Below are positions 54,659 through 63,032 of a stretch of 64,000 bases of DNA, one piece after another. Within the stretch, counting starts at the first letter, position 1. Every line of letters starts with the position of its first letter. This DNA is from Candidatus Saccharimonadota bacterium (lineage in GTDB: Bacteria; Patescibacteriota; Saccharimonadia; Saccharimonadales; Saccharimonadaceae): positions 186,001-250,000 of the forward strand of contig JAFQYG010000002.1 in assembly GCA_017406565.1 (NCBI GenBank), read 5' to 3'. Below the pieces are notes generated by a model, which worked only from the letters and a program-made list of their open reading frames with translations, searched no databases and was not told where the DNA came from. Made by a program: the position numbers and the translations under genes.

Positions 54659-56164
54659 CTACAAATTCGAATTTGTTTCGGTTAATAATTTCTTTAATTC
54701 GGCAAGGTTATCGGCCACTTCCTTGTCTAATTTCTCGATATCGGCAAGAATTTCGGATGTTGGTGGATACTCGACTTTCTCGTATTCTACTTCTTTGTAC
54801 TTGTTGATAGAAAGGTCGTAACCGTTCTTTGCGATTTCTTCTTTAGGCACAAAGAATGACTGGTCGGTACGCTTGCGATCTCCTTCGTTATTCAAATTGT
54901 GGAAGCGTTTGATAATATCTGGAATATCGTTTTCTTTCACTGCGGCACGTTTGTCATCAAGGCTAAAGCCATCAGCTTTCATGTCATAGAACCAGACTTT
55001 ATCGGTTCCGCCAGTATTGGTCTTTGTGAAGATAAGAATTGCCGTAGAAACACCTGCGTATGGCTTAAATACGCCCGAAGGCATAGAGATTACGGCAGTA
55101 AGCTTCTGATTCTCGACAAGTTCCTTGCGGAGTGCTTTGTGGGCCGTACTACTACCAAATAAGACGCCGTCCGGAACGATTGATGCACAACGGCCACCAA
55201 TCTTTAGGGTTTTGATGAATAGAGCAACGAATAGAAGCTCCGTTTTCTTTGTATTAGCTAGCGAAAGGAGGTCTTTTGATACCTGATCTGGGAATAGACT
55301 ACCAGCAAATGGTGGGTTAGCCATGATCATCGAGTAGGCTTCGCGTTCTGTATTATCGTTTGAAAGTGAATCTTGATACTTGATGTTTGGACTATCAACA
55401 CCATGGAGCATCAAGTTCATTGCTCCAATACGAAGCATAGATTGGTCAGTATCAAAACCGGTCACAAGCTTAGAGCGGTAGTAGTCGCGCTTTTCTGGCA
55501 CCATAAGATCGTCTTCTTGGTGCTCGCCAACATAGCGGATGGTTGAGAGCAAGAATCCGGCGCTACCCATAGCTGGATCTAGAATATTATCGTTAAGTGT
55601 TGGTTGCATGAGCTCCACAATCATATTGATGATGTGGCGTGGCGTGCGGAACTGGCCGTTCTGGCCGGAAGCGGCAATCTTACTAAGAAGATATTCGTAG
55701 ACATCACCCATGATATCTTTGTTATTCATGTCCATGGCGTCGATGCCGTCCACGATCTTAGAGAGAACTAGTGGCGTTGGGATCAAGAATGTTGCGCTAT
55801 CCATGTATTTACTAAATGTGGAGTCGCCAATCGTCTTAATGAACGGGAAGACGTAGTCCTTTACGGTATTAAACATAGTCTCTGGATCGAAGTTATGGAA
55901 AACGTGCCAGCGCATGTCTTCATAATTAGCTTCAAGGCGTGGATTTTCGGAGATTACGCAGACACCTTCGCCGAAGATTTTGCGCTCTAGTGGAATACCG
56001 AGGGAATTGGCTTTCGATTCGTCCTTCTGCTGATTGTCATCAAGTAACTTAATGAACATTAAATAAGTAATCTGCTCAACGGCGGTAATCGGGTTAGTGA
56101 TGCCACCAGTCCAAATCGTATCCCAGATGGAATCTACTTTGTTGCGTAAGTCTCCGACAATCAT
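54659..56164 (-). CDS. hsdM: Type I DNA methyltransferase subunit HsdM
   Basis: A 501-aa N6-adenine methyltransferase subunit. An N-terminal HsdM_N helical domain (about 5-150) precedes the SAM-binding motif DPAMGSAGF (196-204) and the catalytic NPPF (283-286). It works with HsdS for methylation and with HsdR for restriction. Its last six codons are formed by shufflon repeat A, so inversion leaves HsdM intact while exchanging the following hsdS. TATAAT (56208-56203 on this strand) and GGAGATA before the ATG give a normal leader. Confidence 0.95.
   Translation of the reverse strand: MIVGDLRNKVDSIWDTIWTGGITNPITAVEQITYLMFIKLLDDNQQKDESKANSLGIPLERKIFGEGVCVISENPRLEANYEDMRWHVFHNFDPETMFNTVKDYVFPFIKTIGDSTFSKYMDSATFLIPTPLVLSKIVDGIDAMDMNNKDIMGDVYEYLLSKIAASGQNGQFRTPRHIINMIVELMQPTLNDNILDPAMGSAGFLLSTIRYVGEHQEDDLMVPEKRDYYRSKLVTGFDTDQSMLRIGAMNLMLHGVDSPNIKYQDSLSNDNTEREAYSMIMANPPFAGSLFPDQVSKDLLSLANTKKTELLFVALFIKTLKIGGRCASIVPDGVLFGSSTAHKALRKELVENQKLTAVISMPSGVFKPYAGVSTAILIFTKTNTGGTDKVWFYDMKADGFSLDDKRAAVKENDIPDIIKRFHNLNNEGDRKRTDQSFFVPKEEIAKNGYDLSINKYKEVEYEKVEYPPTSEILADIEKLDKEVADNLAELKKLLTETNSNL
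54661..54676. repeat. Shufflon repeat A at the hsdM/hsdS1 junction
   Basis: ACAAATTCGAATTTGT, itself a perfect palindrome and identical to 51418-51433. It overlaps the last hsdM codons and stop. Confidence 0.85.
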
Positions 56165-56246
56165 GTTATCTCCACATTAAATTTATAATTATCCTTAGTC
56201 TAATTATATCATGAAACGCACTCTTTTCGGCGCCTGCGGCCGGCTT

Positions 56247-56275
56247 TTCACGCGCATATTTCACAATATTTCACG
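56247..56275. promoter_or_regulatory. Three TTCAC(G/A) motifs upstream of hsdM
   Basis: TTCACG at 56247, TTCACA at 56260 and TTCACG at 56270 lie 40-70 bp upstream of the hsdM -10 box. The same hexamer (as CGTGAA) recurs in the XRE promoter at 57427 and 57446. A possible operator of the XRE protein. Confidence 0.4.
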
Positions 56276-56382
56276 ATTCAAGGTCAAGAAAAATCTTTAT
56301 CCCTGTTTTCTGCACGAAAAAGGTCAAAAGTCCGATTGTGATCAAGTGGACGCTATCTATTGACTTTCCGGCGCTTTATTTT

Positions 56383-56823
56383 CTAGAATTCGCGACCGTA
56401 GCTTGGCGAAATATCAACCGGTTCAGCCCAAAGCCAGAGTTTCGTTACCGTCCAGCGTCGTACGAAATACATGCGCAGGATCGCTTCGTTTACATCGCGG
56501 TCATTTAAGGCGCGTGGAATGTAGGCGAGAGAGAAGAAGTATTTATCCTTATCTTCGCCATCGTAATGGATATAGACGCGTTTTCCGTAGCCAAAGCGCA
56601 TCTCTTTATCCCAAGTTCCGAGTAGCGTTTCGTCATCAAACTCTCTAAGCGCCCATTTGGCGTCTCTGATATTTGAGTCTACCAACTCCATATTCTTTAG
56701 GTCGCCATATTCGCGCGAAGTAAGAATACCTTCGTGCTTAACGTAAAGTTGATGAAGTTGTCTGGCGGTCACCTTGATAGGTTCGCCATTCTTTGACTGC
56801 TTGTATATGCGGCGTTTTGCCAT
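56383..56823 (-). CDS. Unknown 146-aa protein
   Basis: Unrecognised and soluble. The basic N-terminus (MAKRRIYKQSKNGEPIKV) is followed by a region rich in Tyr, Trp and Arg, ending TVTKLWLWAEPVDISPSYGREF. It lies between hsdM and the XRE gene in the same direction, so it may be cotranscribed with the regulator. It could be an accessory or anti-restriction factor, with no direct evidence. Confidence 0.5.
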   Translation of the reverse strand: MAKRRIYKQSKNGEPIKVTARQLHQLYVKHEGILTSREYGDLKNMELVDSNIRDAKWALREFDDETLLGTWDKEMRFGYGKRVYIHYDGEDKDKYFFSLAYIPRALNDRDVNEAILRMYFVRRWTVTKLWLWAEPVDISPSYGREF

Positions 56824-56867
56824 AATAACCTCGTTTCTTTAGAGGTTGCGCCATTAGGCGGTATGAG

Positions 56868-57380
56868 CTATTTCTTTTTGTTATTTTTATTTATCTCGTT
56901 AGCAACGGATTTTTTTGTTTGCTCAAGATATGAAGCGGGATCCGGATATGTAGAAAAGTTCCGTTTGTATTCTTCGAGATTCGATAGCAGGCGCTTTATC
57001 GCCCAGGCGTCTTTCCAGAGATTAATGTGAGGTTGTACGCTACCCATTCCAAAATCAGCTTCGTCCTGTACGTCGCTTATTACTTCTAATAGATACAATA
57101 ATGTGAAACAATTAACAATTCTCATCCCGACATCAGGGGCGCTATTAGCGACTTCGTTGCTTTCGTCACCAAAATACAACTTATCCATCGACGTATTAAG
57201 TGCATGAGCGATTTTGGCTAAATTAGCAGTGCTTGGTTCGCGTACGCCGCGCTCAAAATCGCTAATCATGCTATCTTTGATTTTTGTTTTATCGTATAAG
57301 TCTTTTTGGCTTAATTTAAGGCTTTCGCGAGCCGCGCGTATCCTTTTTCCGAGAGCTTCTTTGCGCCATTTATCATCCAT
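56868..57380 (-). CDS. XRE-family helix-turn-helix regulator
   Basis: A 170-aa DNA-binding protein. The HTH (about 10-65) is clear: IRAARESLKLSQKDLYDKTKIKDSMISDFERGVREPSTANLAKIA. The C-terminal 100 residues are helical and end in a basic tail. GGAGG lies before the ATG and TATAAT at 57419-57414. Two CGTGAA motifs (57427-57432, 57446-57451) overlap its own promoter, suggesting autoregulation. It is a candidate controller of the restriction locus. Confidence 0.85.
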   Translation of the reverse strand: MDDKWRKEALGKRIRAARESLKLSQKDLYDKTKIKDSMISDFERGVREPSTANLAKIAHALNTSMDKLYFGDESNEVANSAPDVGMRIVNCFTLLYLLEVISDVQDEADFGMGSVQPHINLWKDAWAIKRLLSNLEEYKRNFSTYPDPASYLEQTKKSVANEINKNNKKK

Positions 57381-57424
57381 TTCTGGAACCTCCGTTATCT
57401 AATTGTTGAAGATATTATAACGCA

Positions 57425-57451
57425 TTCGTGAAGATTTTACTATATCGTGAA
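57425..57451. promoter_or_regulatory. CGTGAA pair in the XRE promoter
   Basis: TTCGTGAA (57425-57432, a palindrome) and ATCGTGAA (57444-57451), 19 bp apart, sit just upstream of the -10 box at the -35 region, as expected of a repressor site. Confidence 0.4.
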
Positions 57452-57593
57452 GGCAACTTAACGGTCTAATGTATGCCTTTTAGCATTAGTGCGTTCATAT
57501 TTAACTATTTTTCACCCCTATAAATAGAGGTATTTAACTTTGGATTTTTGGGCGAAAATGTAGGTAATATTAATTTTAAACGGAGCTACATAT

Positions 57594-58250
57594 ATGGACC
57601 AAACTCATATTATAAAGCTAAGGCCGTTCAAGTATTACGACTACCTGAACGGCGCAAATCTCGTTGGCTCAGAACGCTATCCCGAGCTCCAACCTACTTA
57701 TATTATACCAGATAAAGTAGTTGGCTTTAACGAGAAGAACAGTATAAAAAGTCCTGGCGAATATTACCTGGATCATTTTATTGACGATTACCACTTCGAG
57801 CCAGTCTGGGGTAATTGTGATAAGTATTTAGATAAGTACCGCCAATTTAAGGGCGTAGTTACGACCGATTTCTCAGTTTACAGAGATATGCCGCTTTGGG
57901 TGCGTAAATATAATGTAGGTCGGAATCGCACCATCGCATATTACTTACAGAAGAACGGTATCAATATCGTACCCGTCGCATCCTGGGCTTACTTAGAGGA
58001 CTTTGAATGGTGTCTAGATGGCCTACCAAAAGAGTCTTCTATTGCAATCTCTACGAATGGCTGTATGGCGAGCTTCGTTAGTAAAACTGCTTTTCTAGAG
58101 GGCGTGGATAAACTGCAAGAGATACTACATCCAAAATATCTTATTATTGCAGGTGGCCCACTACCCGAACTTGACGCCAAATACGATAATATTCGCTACT
58201 ATAAGAATTTCTCACAGCGTCTTGCCGAAAGGAGAAAGCATGGGAAGTAG
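57594..58250 (+). CDS. DUF4417 protein
   Basis: A 218-aa protein of the DUF4417 type often found on phages and plasmids. Conserved-looking parts are GVVTTDFSVYRDMPLWVRKYNVGRNRTIAYYLQKNGINIVPVASWA and ISTNGCM. The function is unknown. CGGAG precedes the ATG by eight bases. Its stop overlaps the start of the next gene by 11 nt, forming the first gene of a three-gene operon. Confidence 0.75.
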   Translation: MDQTHIIKLRPFKYYDYLNGANLVGSERYPELQPTYIIPDKVVGFNEKNSIKSPGEYYLDHFIDDYHFEPVWGNCDKYLDKYRQFKGVVTTDFSVYRDMPLWVRKYNVGRNRTIAYYLQKNGINIVPVASWAYLEDFEWCLDGLPKESSIAISTNGCMASFVSKTAFLEGVDKLQEILHPKYLIIAGGPLPELDAKYDNIRYYKNFSQRLAERRKHGK

Positions 58251-58641
58251 TGGATCGTATTTAAAAAGCGGCGGCTTTACTCATCAGGAGTGGGAACAAG
58301 TCGGCTCTATTAAAGGCGTAAAAGTTTTGAAGAAAAATGGTACAAAAGAAGGAATAAAAGGCGGTTTGCCACTATATAGTAACACTCCAGGAACCGCATA
58401 TATCTTACTCGATGCCGATGGTAAATTTAGTCAATTTCGGCAATATAGCGAAGATCGAAAGATGAAATTTGATATAGATTACGGACGCCACAATAGCAGC
58501 TATGAATATCTTCATATCCATTATTATGACAAGAACGGCCATAAGAAGAAGACCGAAGTGATAGCCTTACCAAATAATGTTATAATTAATAAGAACCTAT
58601 ATGAAAAATATAAGGGTTTCTTGAAAGGAATAAATCTATGA
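58240..58641 (+). CDS. Unknown 133-aa protein, second gene of the DUF4417 operon
   Basis: Unrecognised. It starts with Gly/Ser-rich MGSSGSYLKSGGF, then has GGLPLYSNTPGTAYILLDADGKFSQFRQY and a YEYLHIHYYDKNGH block with several His. Similar Gly-Ser starts and beta-rich cores occur in small phage or toxin-like proteins. ATG 58240 has AAAGGAG upstream. It overlaps the next gene by 4 nt (ATGA), so translation is coupled. A toxin/immunity-type pair with the next gene is possible but unproven. Confidence 0.6.
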   Translation: MGSSGSYLKSGGFTHQEWEQVGSIKGVKVLKKNGTKEGIKGGLPLYSNTPGTAYILLDADGKFSQFRQYSEDRKMKFDIDYGRHNSSYEYLHIHYYDKNGHKKKTEVIALPNNVIINKNLYEKYKGFLKGINL

Positions 58642-58922
58642 CAGACGCTCAAGAAAAAGCAAAAGAAGAATACCTTGAAGTCTTTGGCCATGATGGCGAA
58701 ATAGAGTTTATGCACAATGGCTCTTTTTATCATATTGAGCCTATCGAAGATGAGGGTAATTACGACACTTATGGTATTTGGAAATACCCAAATAAGCACA
58801 CTGGCGAAGGCGAGATTATTGCTCGATGTAAGCCAGCAGAAGCCGTTTTGGAAGAGAAAGCTTTTGACGGAAAAACTATCCTCGAGATTGAGGATGAGAT
58901 GACGGATTGTATTCTTCGCTAA
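58638..58922 (+). CDS. Unknown 94-aa acidic protein, third gene of the DUF4417 operon
   Basis: Unrecognised. A small acidic protein (MTDAQEKAKEEYLEVFGHDGEIEF..., ending EIEDEMTDCILR), with AAAGGAA upstream. Its acidity and 4-nt overlap with the preceding gene would suit an antitoxin or immunity partner. Confidence 0.55.
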   Translation: MTDAQEKAKEEYLEVFGHDGEIEFMHNGSFYHIEPIEDEGNYDTYGIWKYPNKHTGEGEIIARCKPAEAVLEEKAFDGKTILEIEDEMTDCILR

Positions 58923-58959
58923 AGGCTTTCAGTTTTTAATAGCTTCGTTAATAACGGGG

Positions 58960-59082
58960 CTATTTTTTATTATCACCAGATTTCTCAGCCTGCCTTAGCT
59001 CTTTATCTGTTTCCCAGAGCAGCTTAAAGAACTTAGCTAGGCGTTCTATTTCTTCGTGGGTTAATTCGCGTCTCTTTTCCAT
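58960..59082 (-). CDS. 40-aa charged helical peptide
   Basis: MEKRRELTHEEIERLAKFFK begins a helical protein ending in GDNKK. GGAGAG precedes the ATG. It lies 14 nt downstream of the 62-aa gene and has a similar charged helical pattern, so the two may be related and cotranscribed. Confidence 0.5.
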   Translation of the reverse strand: MEKRRELTHEEIERLAKFFKLLWETDKELRQAEKSGDNKK

Positions 59083-59096
59083 GATTTTTTCTCTCC

Positions 59097-59285
59097 TTAA
59101 TACTTATATAGCATCTCGTCGCCATCCCAGGCCGCCCACTCGTTGCGCTTCTTTTCTTCTGGCGTCATCTTAGCTTGTTCTTTTTCAAACTTCTTCAGCG
59201 TGCGTAAAAGGCTTATTAAGTTTTCTGCAGCTTCTATACGTATTTGCCTTTCTTCATCTTCGTTAAGTTGATTCTTGTCACTCAT
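59097..59285 (-). CDS. 62-aa charged helical protein
   Basis: Unrecognised. Mostly charged helix (EERQIRIEAAENLISLLRTL) ending WDGDEMLYKY. AGGAG precedes the ATG. Likely an element accessory gene. Confidence 0.5.
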   Translation of the reverse strand: MSDKNQLNEDEERQIRIEAAENLISLLRTLKKFEKEQAKMTPEEKKRNEWAAWDGDEMLYKY

Positions 59286-59847
59286 ATCGACTCCTTATTT
59301 AGTTATGACTATTAGAACGCGGTTCGAGCATAAAGTCAAAAAACGGCCCTACAGGGGTCGTAAAATCGTCTATTTTTCGCCAAAATCGCCAAGGGCTAGC
59401 GTTTGTAATCCGGCTCCAGCCAAAGCCATGGATTCCATGGATTTAGCTTTTGCGCGTCGCACCTCTGTAATAACGGTTTAAGGATCGTAATTCGCGACTT
59501 AATTATGCAGAATTTGTCATCTTCTTCGGTTCCTATCAATGTACTTAAGTTCCAGCCAGGTTATGTTGCTTTTGTGGAGCGTCACAAATAATCCCCAATT
59601 ACAGGGGTGTTTTTTGTGTTTTGAAACAATATCGGTTCAATGTATTGTATATTGGAGGTTCGTTAATTATTGCTGTCAGAGAGAAATGTGTGCAAGCGAC
59701 CAGCGATGCGACATTTGTAGGAGCACAGCTCACCTTTTACATAAATATTAATGCACAGCTTTATTCAAAACTAATTTAGTGAGGATATTATAATAGCCTG
59801 AAAAATAAGGTATGCCTAGGATTGTTTTTTCATTATCGTAAAAATTT
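59286..59847. other. Right-end region of the integrated element
   Basis: Mostly noncoding. It holds the 28-aa candidate peptide, a weak terminator-like CCCC/GGGG hairpin with T-run (59593-59615), and ATCCCCA (59591-59597), which matches the tRNA-Gln acceptor end and is followed by a T-rich tract like that at 42545. A frame after GGAGG at 59654 has only an ATT or TTG start, so I do not call it. Confidence 0.5.
59505..59591 (+). CDS. Candidate 28-aa peptide
   Basis: ATG-initiated MQNLSSSSVPINVLKFQPGY and a basic end (VAFVERHK), followed at once by a terminator-like hairpin. No strong ribosome site, so translation is doubtful. Confidence 0.25.
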   Translation: MQNLSSSSVPINVLKFQPGYVAFVERHK

Positions 59848-62631
59848 TTAATTTGCAAGCGTAAATGATCTACCTGAAGGTGGAGTAGCAGTAACTGAAG
59901 TAGAATTACCATAGAGATTAGCCGTTGTGTTAGTGATTGGGCCGGTAGTGGTGCCATTGTTAGTCTTTGGAATAGTGACAGACCAGGTAGTAGCTCTGTA
60001 GCCGGCAGAAGCGAACATGTTAGACATACTCGTTACACTAGAAGTATCCCAAGATGAAAGATTTAATGTGAAGGTAGTGGCACTGCTGCCTGCAGAGCTG
60101 AACATGCTATTCATATTCGTTACACTAGAAGTATCCCAGGAAGAAAGGTCGCCTACGGACCAGGTGGTGGCATTGCTGCCGGTCATGTAAAACATGTTAT
60201 TCATACTTGTCACGCTAGAAGTATCCCAGGAGGAGAGGTTTAGGATAAAGGTGGTGGCATTGCCGCAAGCAGCGTAGAACATACCAGACATATTCGTCAC
60301 GCTAGAGGTATTCCAGGAGGAGAGGTCGCCTACGGACCAAGTGTTGGCATTGCGGCCGGCAGTGGAGAACATGTTAGACATATTCGTCACGTTAGAAGTA
60401 TTCCAAGAAGAGAGGTCGCCTACAGACCAGGTGGTGGCATTGTAGCCGGCATAGTAGAACATACTACTCATATCCGTCACGCTAGAAGTATCCCAGGAAG
60501 AAAGGTCGCCTACGGACCAAGTGTTGGCATTGTGGCCGGCAGAGCTGAACATTTGAGACATACTCTTCACACTAGAAGTATCCCAGGAAGAGAGGTTTAG
60601 GTTGAAGGTGGTGGCGCTGTAGCCGGCAAAGTAGAGCATTTGAGACATGCTCGTCACGCTAGAAGTATCCCAGGAAGAAAGGTCGCCTACGGACCAGGTA
60701 GTAGCATTATAGCCGGCGTAGAGGAACATTTGAGACATACTTGTCACACTAGAAGTATCCCAGGAAGAGAGGTCTAGACTAAAGACAGAGGCATTGTAGC
60801 CGGCATAATGGAACATGTAAGACATATTCGTTACGCTAGAAGTATCCCAGGAAGAGAGGTCTCCTACAGACCAGGTGGTAGCATTGCGGCCGGCAGTGGA
60901 GAACATGTTAGACATATTCGTCACGCTAGAAGTATCCCAAGAGGAGAGGTTTAGGTTGAAGGTGGTAGCACTGTAACCGGCAGAGGTAAACATGCTAATC
61001 ATATTCGTCACACTAGAAGTGTCCCAAGAGGAGAGGTTTAGGTTGAAGGTGGTAGCACTGTAACCGGCAGAGGTGAACATCTGATGCATATCCGTCACTT
61101 TAGAAGTATCCCAGGAGGAGATGTCGCCTAGGGACCAATCAGTAGTATTGTAGCCGGCAGAGGAGAACATGTTAGACATATTCGTCACGCTAGAAGTATT
61201 CCAGGAAGAAAGATCGCCTATAGACCAGGTAGTAGCATTGTAGCCGGCATAGTAGAACATACTACTCATATCCGTCACGCTAGAAGTATTCCAGGAGGAG
61301 AGGTTTAGGTTGAAGGTGGTGGCGCTGCGGCCGGCAGAGGAGAACATACTAGACATACTTGTCACGCTAGAAGTATTCCAGGAATAAATAGTAGATAGAT
61401 CGGATAGAGCTCGCATGTTGTAGAAGAAAAAGCTAGAACTTCGATTCATCATAATGGTAGAAACGACAGAATAATAGTAGATGGTACCAGAGTCAAACCA
61501 AGCATAAATGGGGCTTATAGAAGTACTGGTAGAGATAGTATTATTGGAAGTAGGCGTAAAGCCACTAGGTAAAGAGTTAGCGCGAACTAAAGCGGTAATT
61601 GCGTTGTCCTCAGTTGAATAGGTAGCTGAACTATTACCAGCTAGTCTTTTCAGCTTTTGGTTTACGTTTAAACCAGTATCTAGAAGAGCAGCTTTCTCCC
61701 ACACAGCATGAAGGGTGATGGTATTAGAAGCTTTAGTATGGTCTATAGGTATGGCAAGGTTAGTTCGTCTTCCATCAGGATTATAGGTGGTACCAGTACA
61801 GGTAGCATCATCTGCTACTTCTGTTGTACACCAACCTTTAAAGGCATAGCCATTACGGGCTGGTAGATTATCAAAGATATCTACAGTATCTTCAGAAGTC
61901 ATACCAACTTGAGGGTTAGAGGAAGGTAGGTTGCTTACTGTAGCAATAGTATTCTTGTTGTAATTAATAGTATAGGGAATAGCGGGTCTCTTATCTACTG
62001 GATGGACTAGAGTGTATAAGACTTTACCAGTATAGGTACCAGCTGGTTGAGTTAGACTGACAAATGCTGCATAGGTAGAAGTGAGAGTAGAGCCTTCTGC
62101 AGTATTACCAATATCAGTAGCAGAATCTCTATGGGCTACTTTAGTATGATTACTTGGTACTATATGATAAGAAGTGAAGCTACCATTAGTATCAGAATCT
62201 ATAGTTAATGGATAAGTTGGAGTAGGAGAAGTAGGAGTAGATAGTTTCATGGCCCAGTTAGATGTATCGCCCGATGTAGCAGTACCGGTAGCGATATTAT
62301 AAGTAGGATCTGCTGAGCTACTTAGATGAGTCTCACCATAAGTATCATCAGAATAGCCTATCGCATAAATAGAAAAGCCATTGTTATCATTACAGAATGC
62401 TTTCATGGTAGTAGTACCTATATTATTCTGATAGGTACCATTCATCATATTTGCATTATGTGAAGTCATACCAGTACCTTCTAATGAACAAGATACTGGT
62501 ACTGTGATATTAATGTTGTCTACCGTAGAATCATCTGCATGAGAATAAGAAGACATTAAAAAGGCTCCAGAAAGGACTGTAAGACTTAGTAGTCCTAGCG
62601 GAGCGATTAATAGACTTTTCTTTAAAAGCAT
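59848..62631 (-). CDS. BspA/DUF285-type repeat surface protein
   Basis: A 927-aa secreted protein. A signal peptide (about 1-33, ...SYSHADD) precedes the Saccharibacteria-type beta domain (about 35-230) and an InlB repeat (about 230-320, ending LHAVW). A short linker leads to sixteen DUF285/BspA-like repeats of 29 or 30 residues with the core [19 protein letters not shown] (about 400-880), then a Thr/Asn-rich tail. Two unit types differ in their ending: TWSVGD (30) or TFNLN (29). Such repeats form leucine-rich-repeat-like solenoids in adhesins. No C-terminal anchor is seen. The coding DNA is a near-exact tandem repeat, so copy number may vary between strains. Confidence 0.88.
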   Translation of the reverse strand: MLLKKSLLIAPLGLLSLTVLSGAFLMSSYSHADDSTVDNINITVPVSCSLEGTGMTSHNANMMNGTYQNNIGTTTMKAFCNDNNGFSIYAIGYSDDTYGETHLSSSADPTYNIATGTATSGDTSNWAMKLSTPTSPTPTYPLTIDSDTNGSFTSYHIVPSNHTKVAHRDSATDIGNTAEGSTLTSTYAAFVSLTQPAGTYTGKVLYTLVHPVDKRPAIPYTINYNKNTIATVSNLPSSNPQVGMTSEDTVDIFDNLPARNGYAFKGWCTTEVADDATCTGTTYNPDGRRTNLAIPIDHTKASNTITLHAVWEKAALLDTGLNVNQKLKRLAGNSSATYSTEDNAITALVRANSLPSGFTPTSNNTISTSTSISPIYAWFDSGTIYYYSVVSTIMMNRSSSFFFYNMRALSDLSTIYSWNTSSVTSMSSMFSSAGRSATTFNLNLSSWNTSSVTDMSSMFYYAGYNATTWSIGDLSSWNTSSVTNMSNMFSSAGYNTTDWSLGDISSWDTSKVTDMHQMFTSAGYSATTFNLNLSSWDTSSVTNMISMFTSAGYSATTFNLNLSSWDTSSVTNMSNMFSTAGRNATTWSVGDLSSWDTSSVTNMSYMFHYAGYNASVFSLDLSSWDTSSVTSMSQMFLYAGYNATTWSVGDLSSWDTSSVTSMSQMLYFAGYSATTFNLNLSSWDTSSVKSMSQMFSSAGHNANTWSVGDLSSWDTSSVTDMSSMFYYAGYNATTWSVGDLSSWNTSNVTNMSNMFSTAGRNANTWSVGDLSSWNTSSVTNMSGMFYAACGNATTFILNLSSWDTSSVTSMNNMFYMTGSNATTWSVGDLSSWDTSSVTNMNSMFSSAGSSATTFTLNLSSWDTSSVTSMSNMFASAGYRATTWSVTIPKTNNGTTTGPITNTTANLYGNSTSVTATPPSGRSFTLAN

Positions 62632-62783
62632 TAAATATATTCCAGTATTACCTTTACATAACCATTATAGCATATATAATAAAAAACCTGAAAAATAGTT
62701 TTTACAAAAAAACAGGAATAAAAATTTTTCGCTTTAAGGCGCACGACAAAAAACAACATCTCCTAAAATTTACACGGTAGCAA

Positions 62784-62903
62784 ATGACACTCACATATGA
62801 GAGGAATTGGCGTAAGAATCTACATGAGAAGAAACTAGGGAAGCAAAGCTCTCCGATTGGTGCTATGAATATAAGTTATCTAGAGCTACAAGCTATTATT
62901 TAA
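62784..62903 (+). CDS. Candidate 39-aa peptide upstream of the radical SAM gene
   Basis: MTLTYERNWRKNLHEKKLGK then QSSPIGAMNISYLELQAII. A basic leader-like half is followed by an uncharged half without Cys. TAAAAT at 62764-62769 lies 14 bases before the ATG; there is no ribosome site. Its position before a radical SAM/SPASM enzyme makes a modified-peptide precursor possible. It could equally be chance. Confidence 0.3.
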   Translation: MTLTYERNWRKNLHEKKLGKQSSPIGAMNISYLELQAII

Positions 62904-62935
62904 TAATAATTCTATGTATTTTTTTATAATTACCC

Positions 62936-62964
62936 TTGATTTTTTTAATAAAATAGTATATAAT
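62936..62964 (+). promoter_or_regulatory. Promoter of the radical SAM gene
   Basis: TTGATT (62936-62941) and TATAAT (62959-62964) with a 17-bp spacer. The leader is about 60 nt, with GGAGG at about 63022. Confidence 0.65.
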
Positions 62965-63032
62965 ATTTTCGATAATTTATTATCGTACTTTTCTAATATG
63001 TTGTAGAGCTTTATGAGGTATGGAGGTACAAT

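Noticed and set aside
59311-59360. CGGTTCGAGCA shared with 42625-42640 as a possible att repeat
   Set aside because: Only 11 bp, and the left copy is inside the recombinase gene rather than at the tRNA junction; weaker than the ATCCCCA candidate.
59539-59751. 70-codon plus-strand frame at the right end of the element
   Set aside because: Cys/Leu-rich, no ribosome site, spans the terminator-like hairpin and resembles no family.
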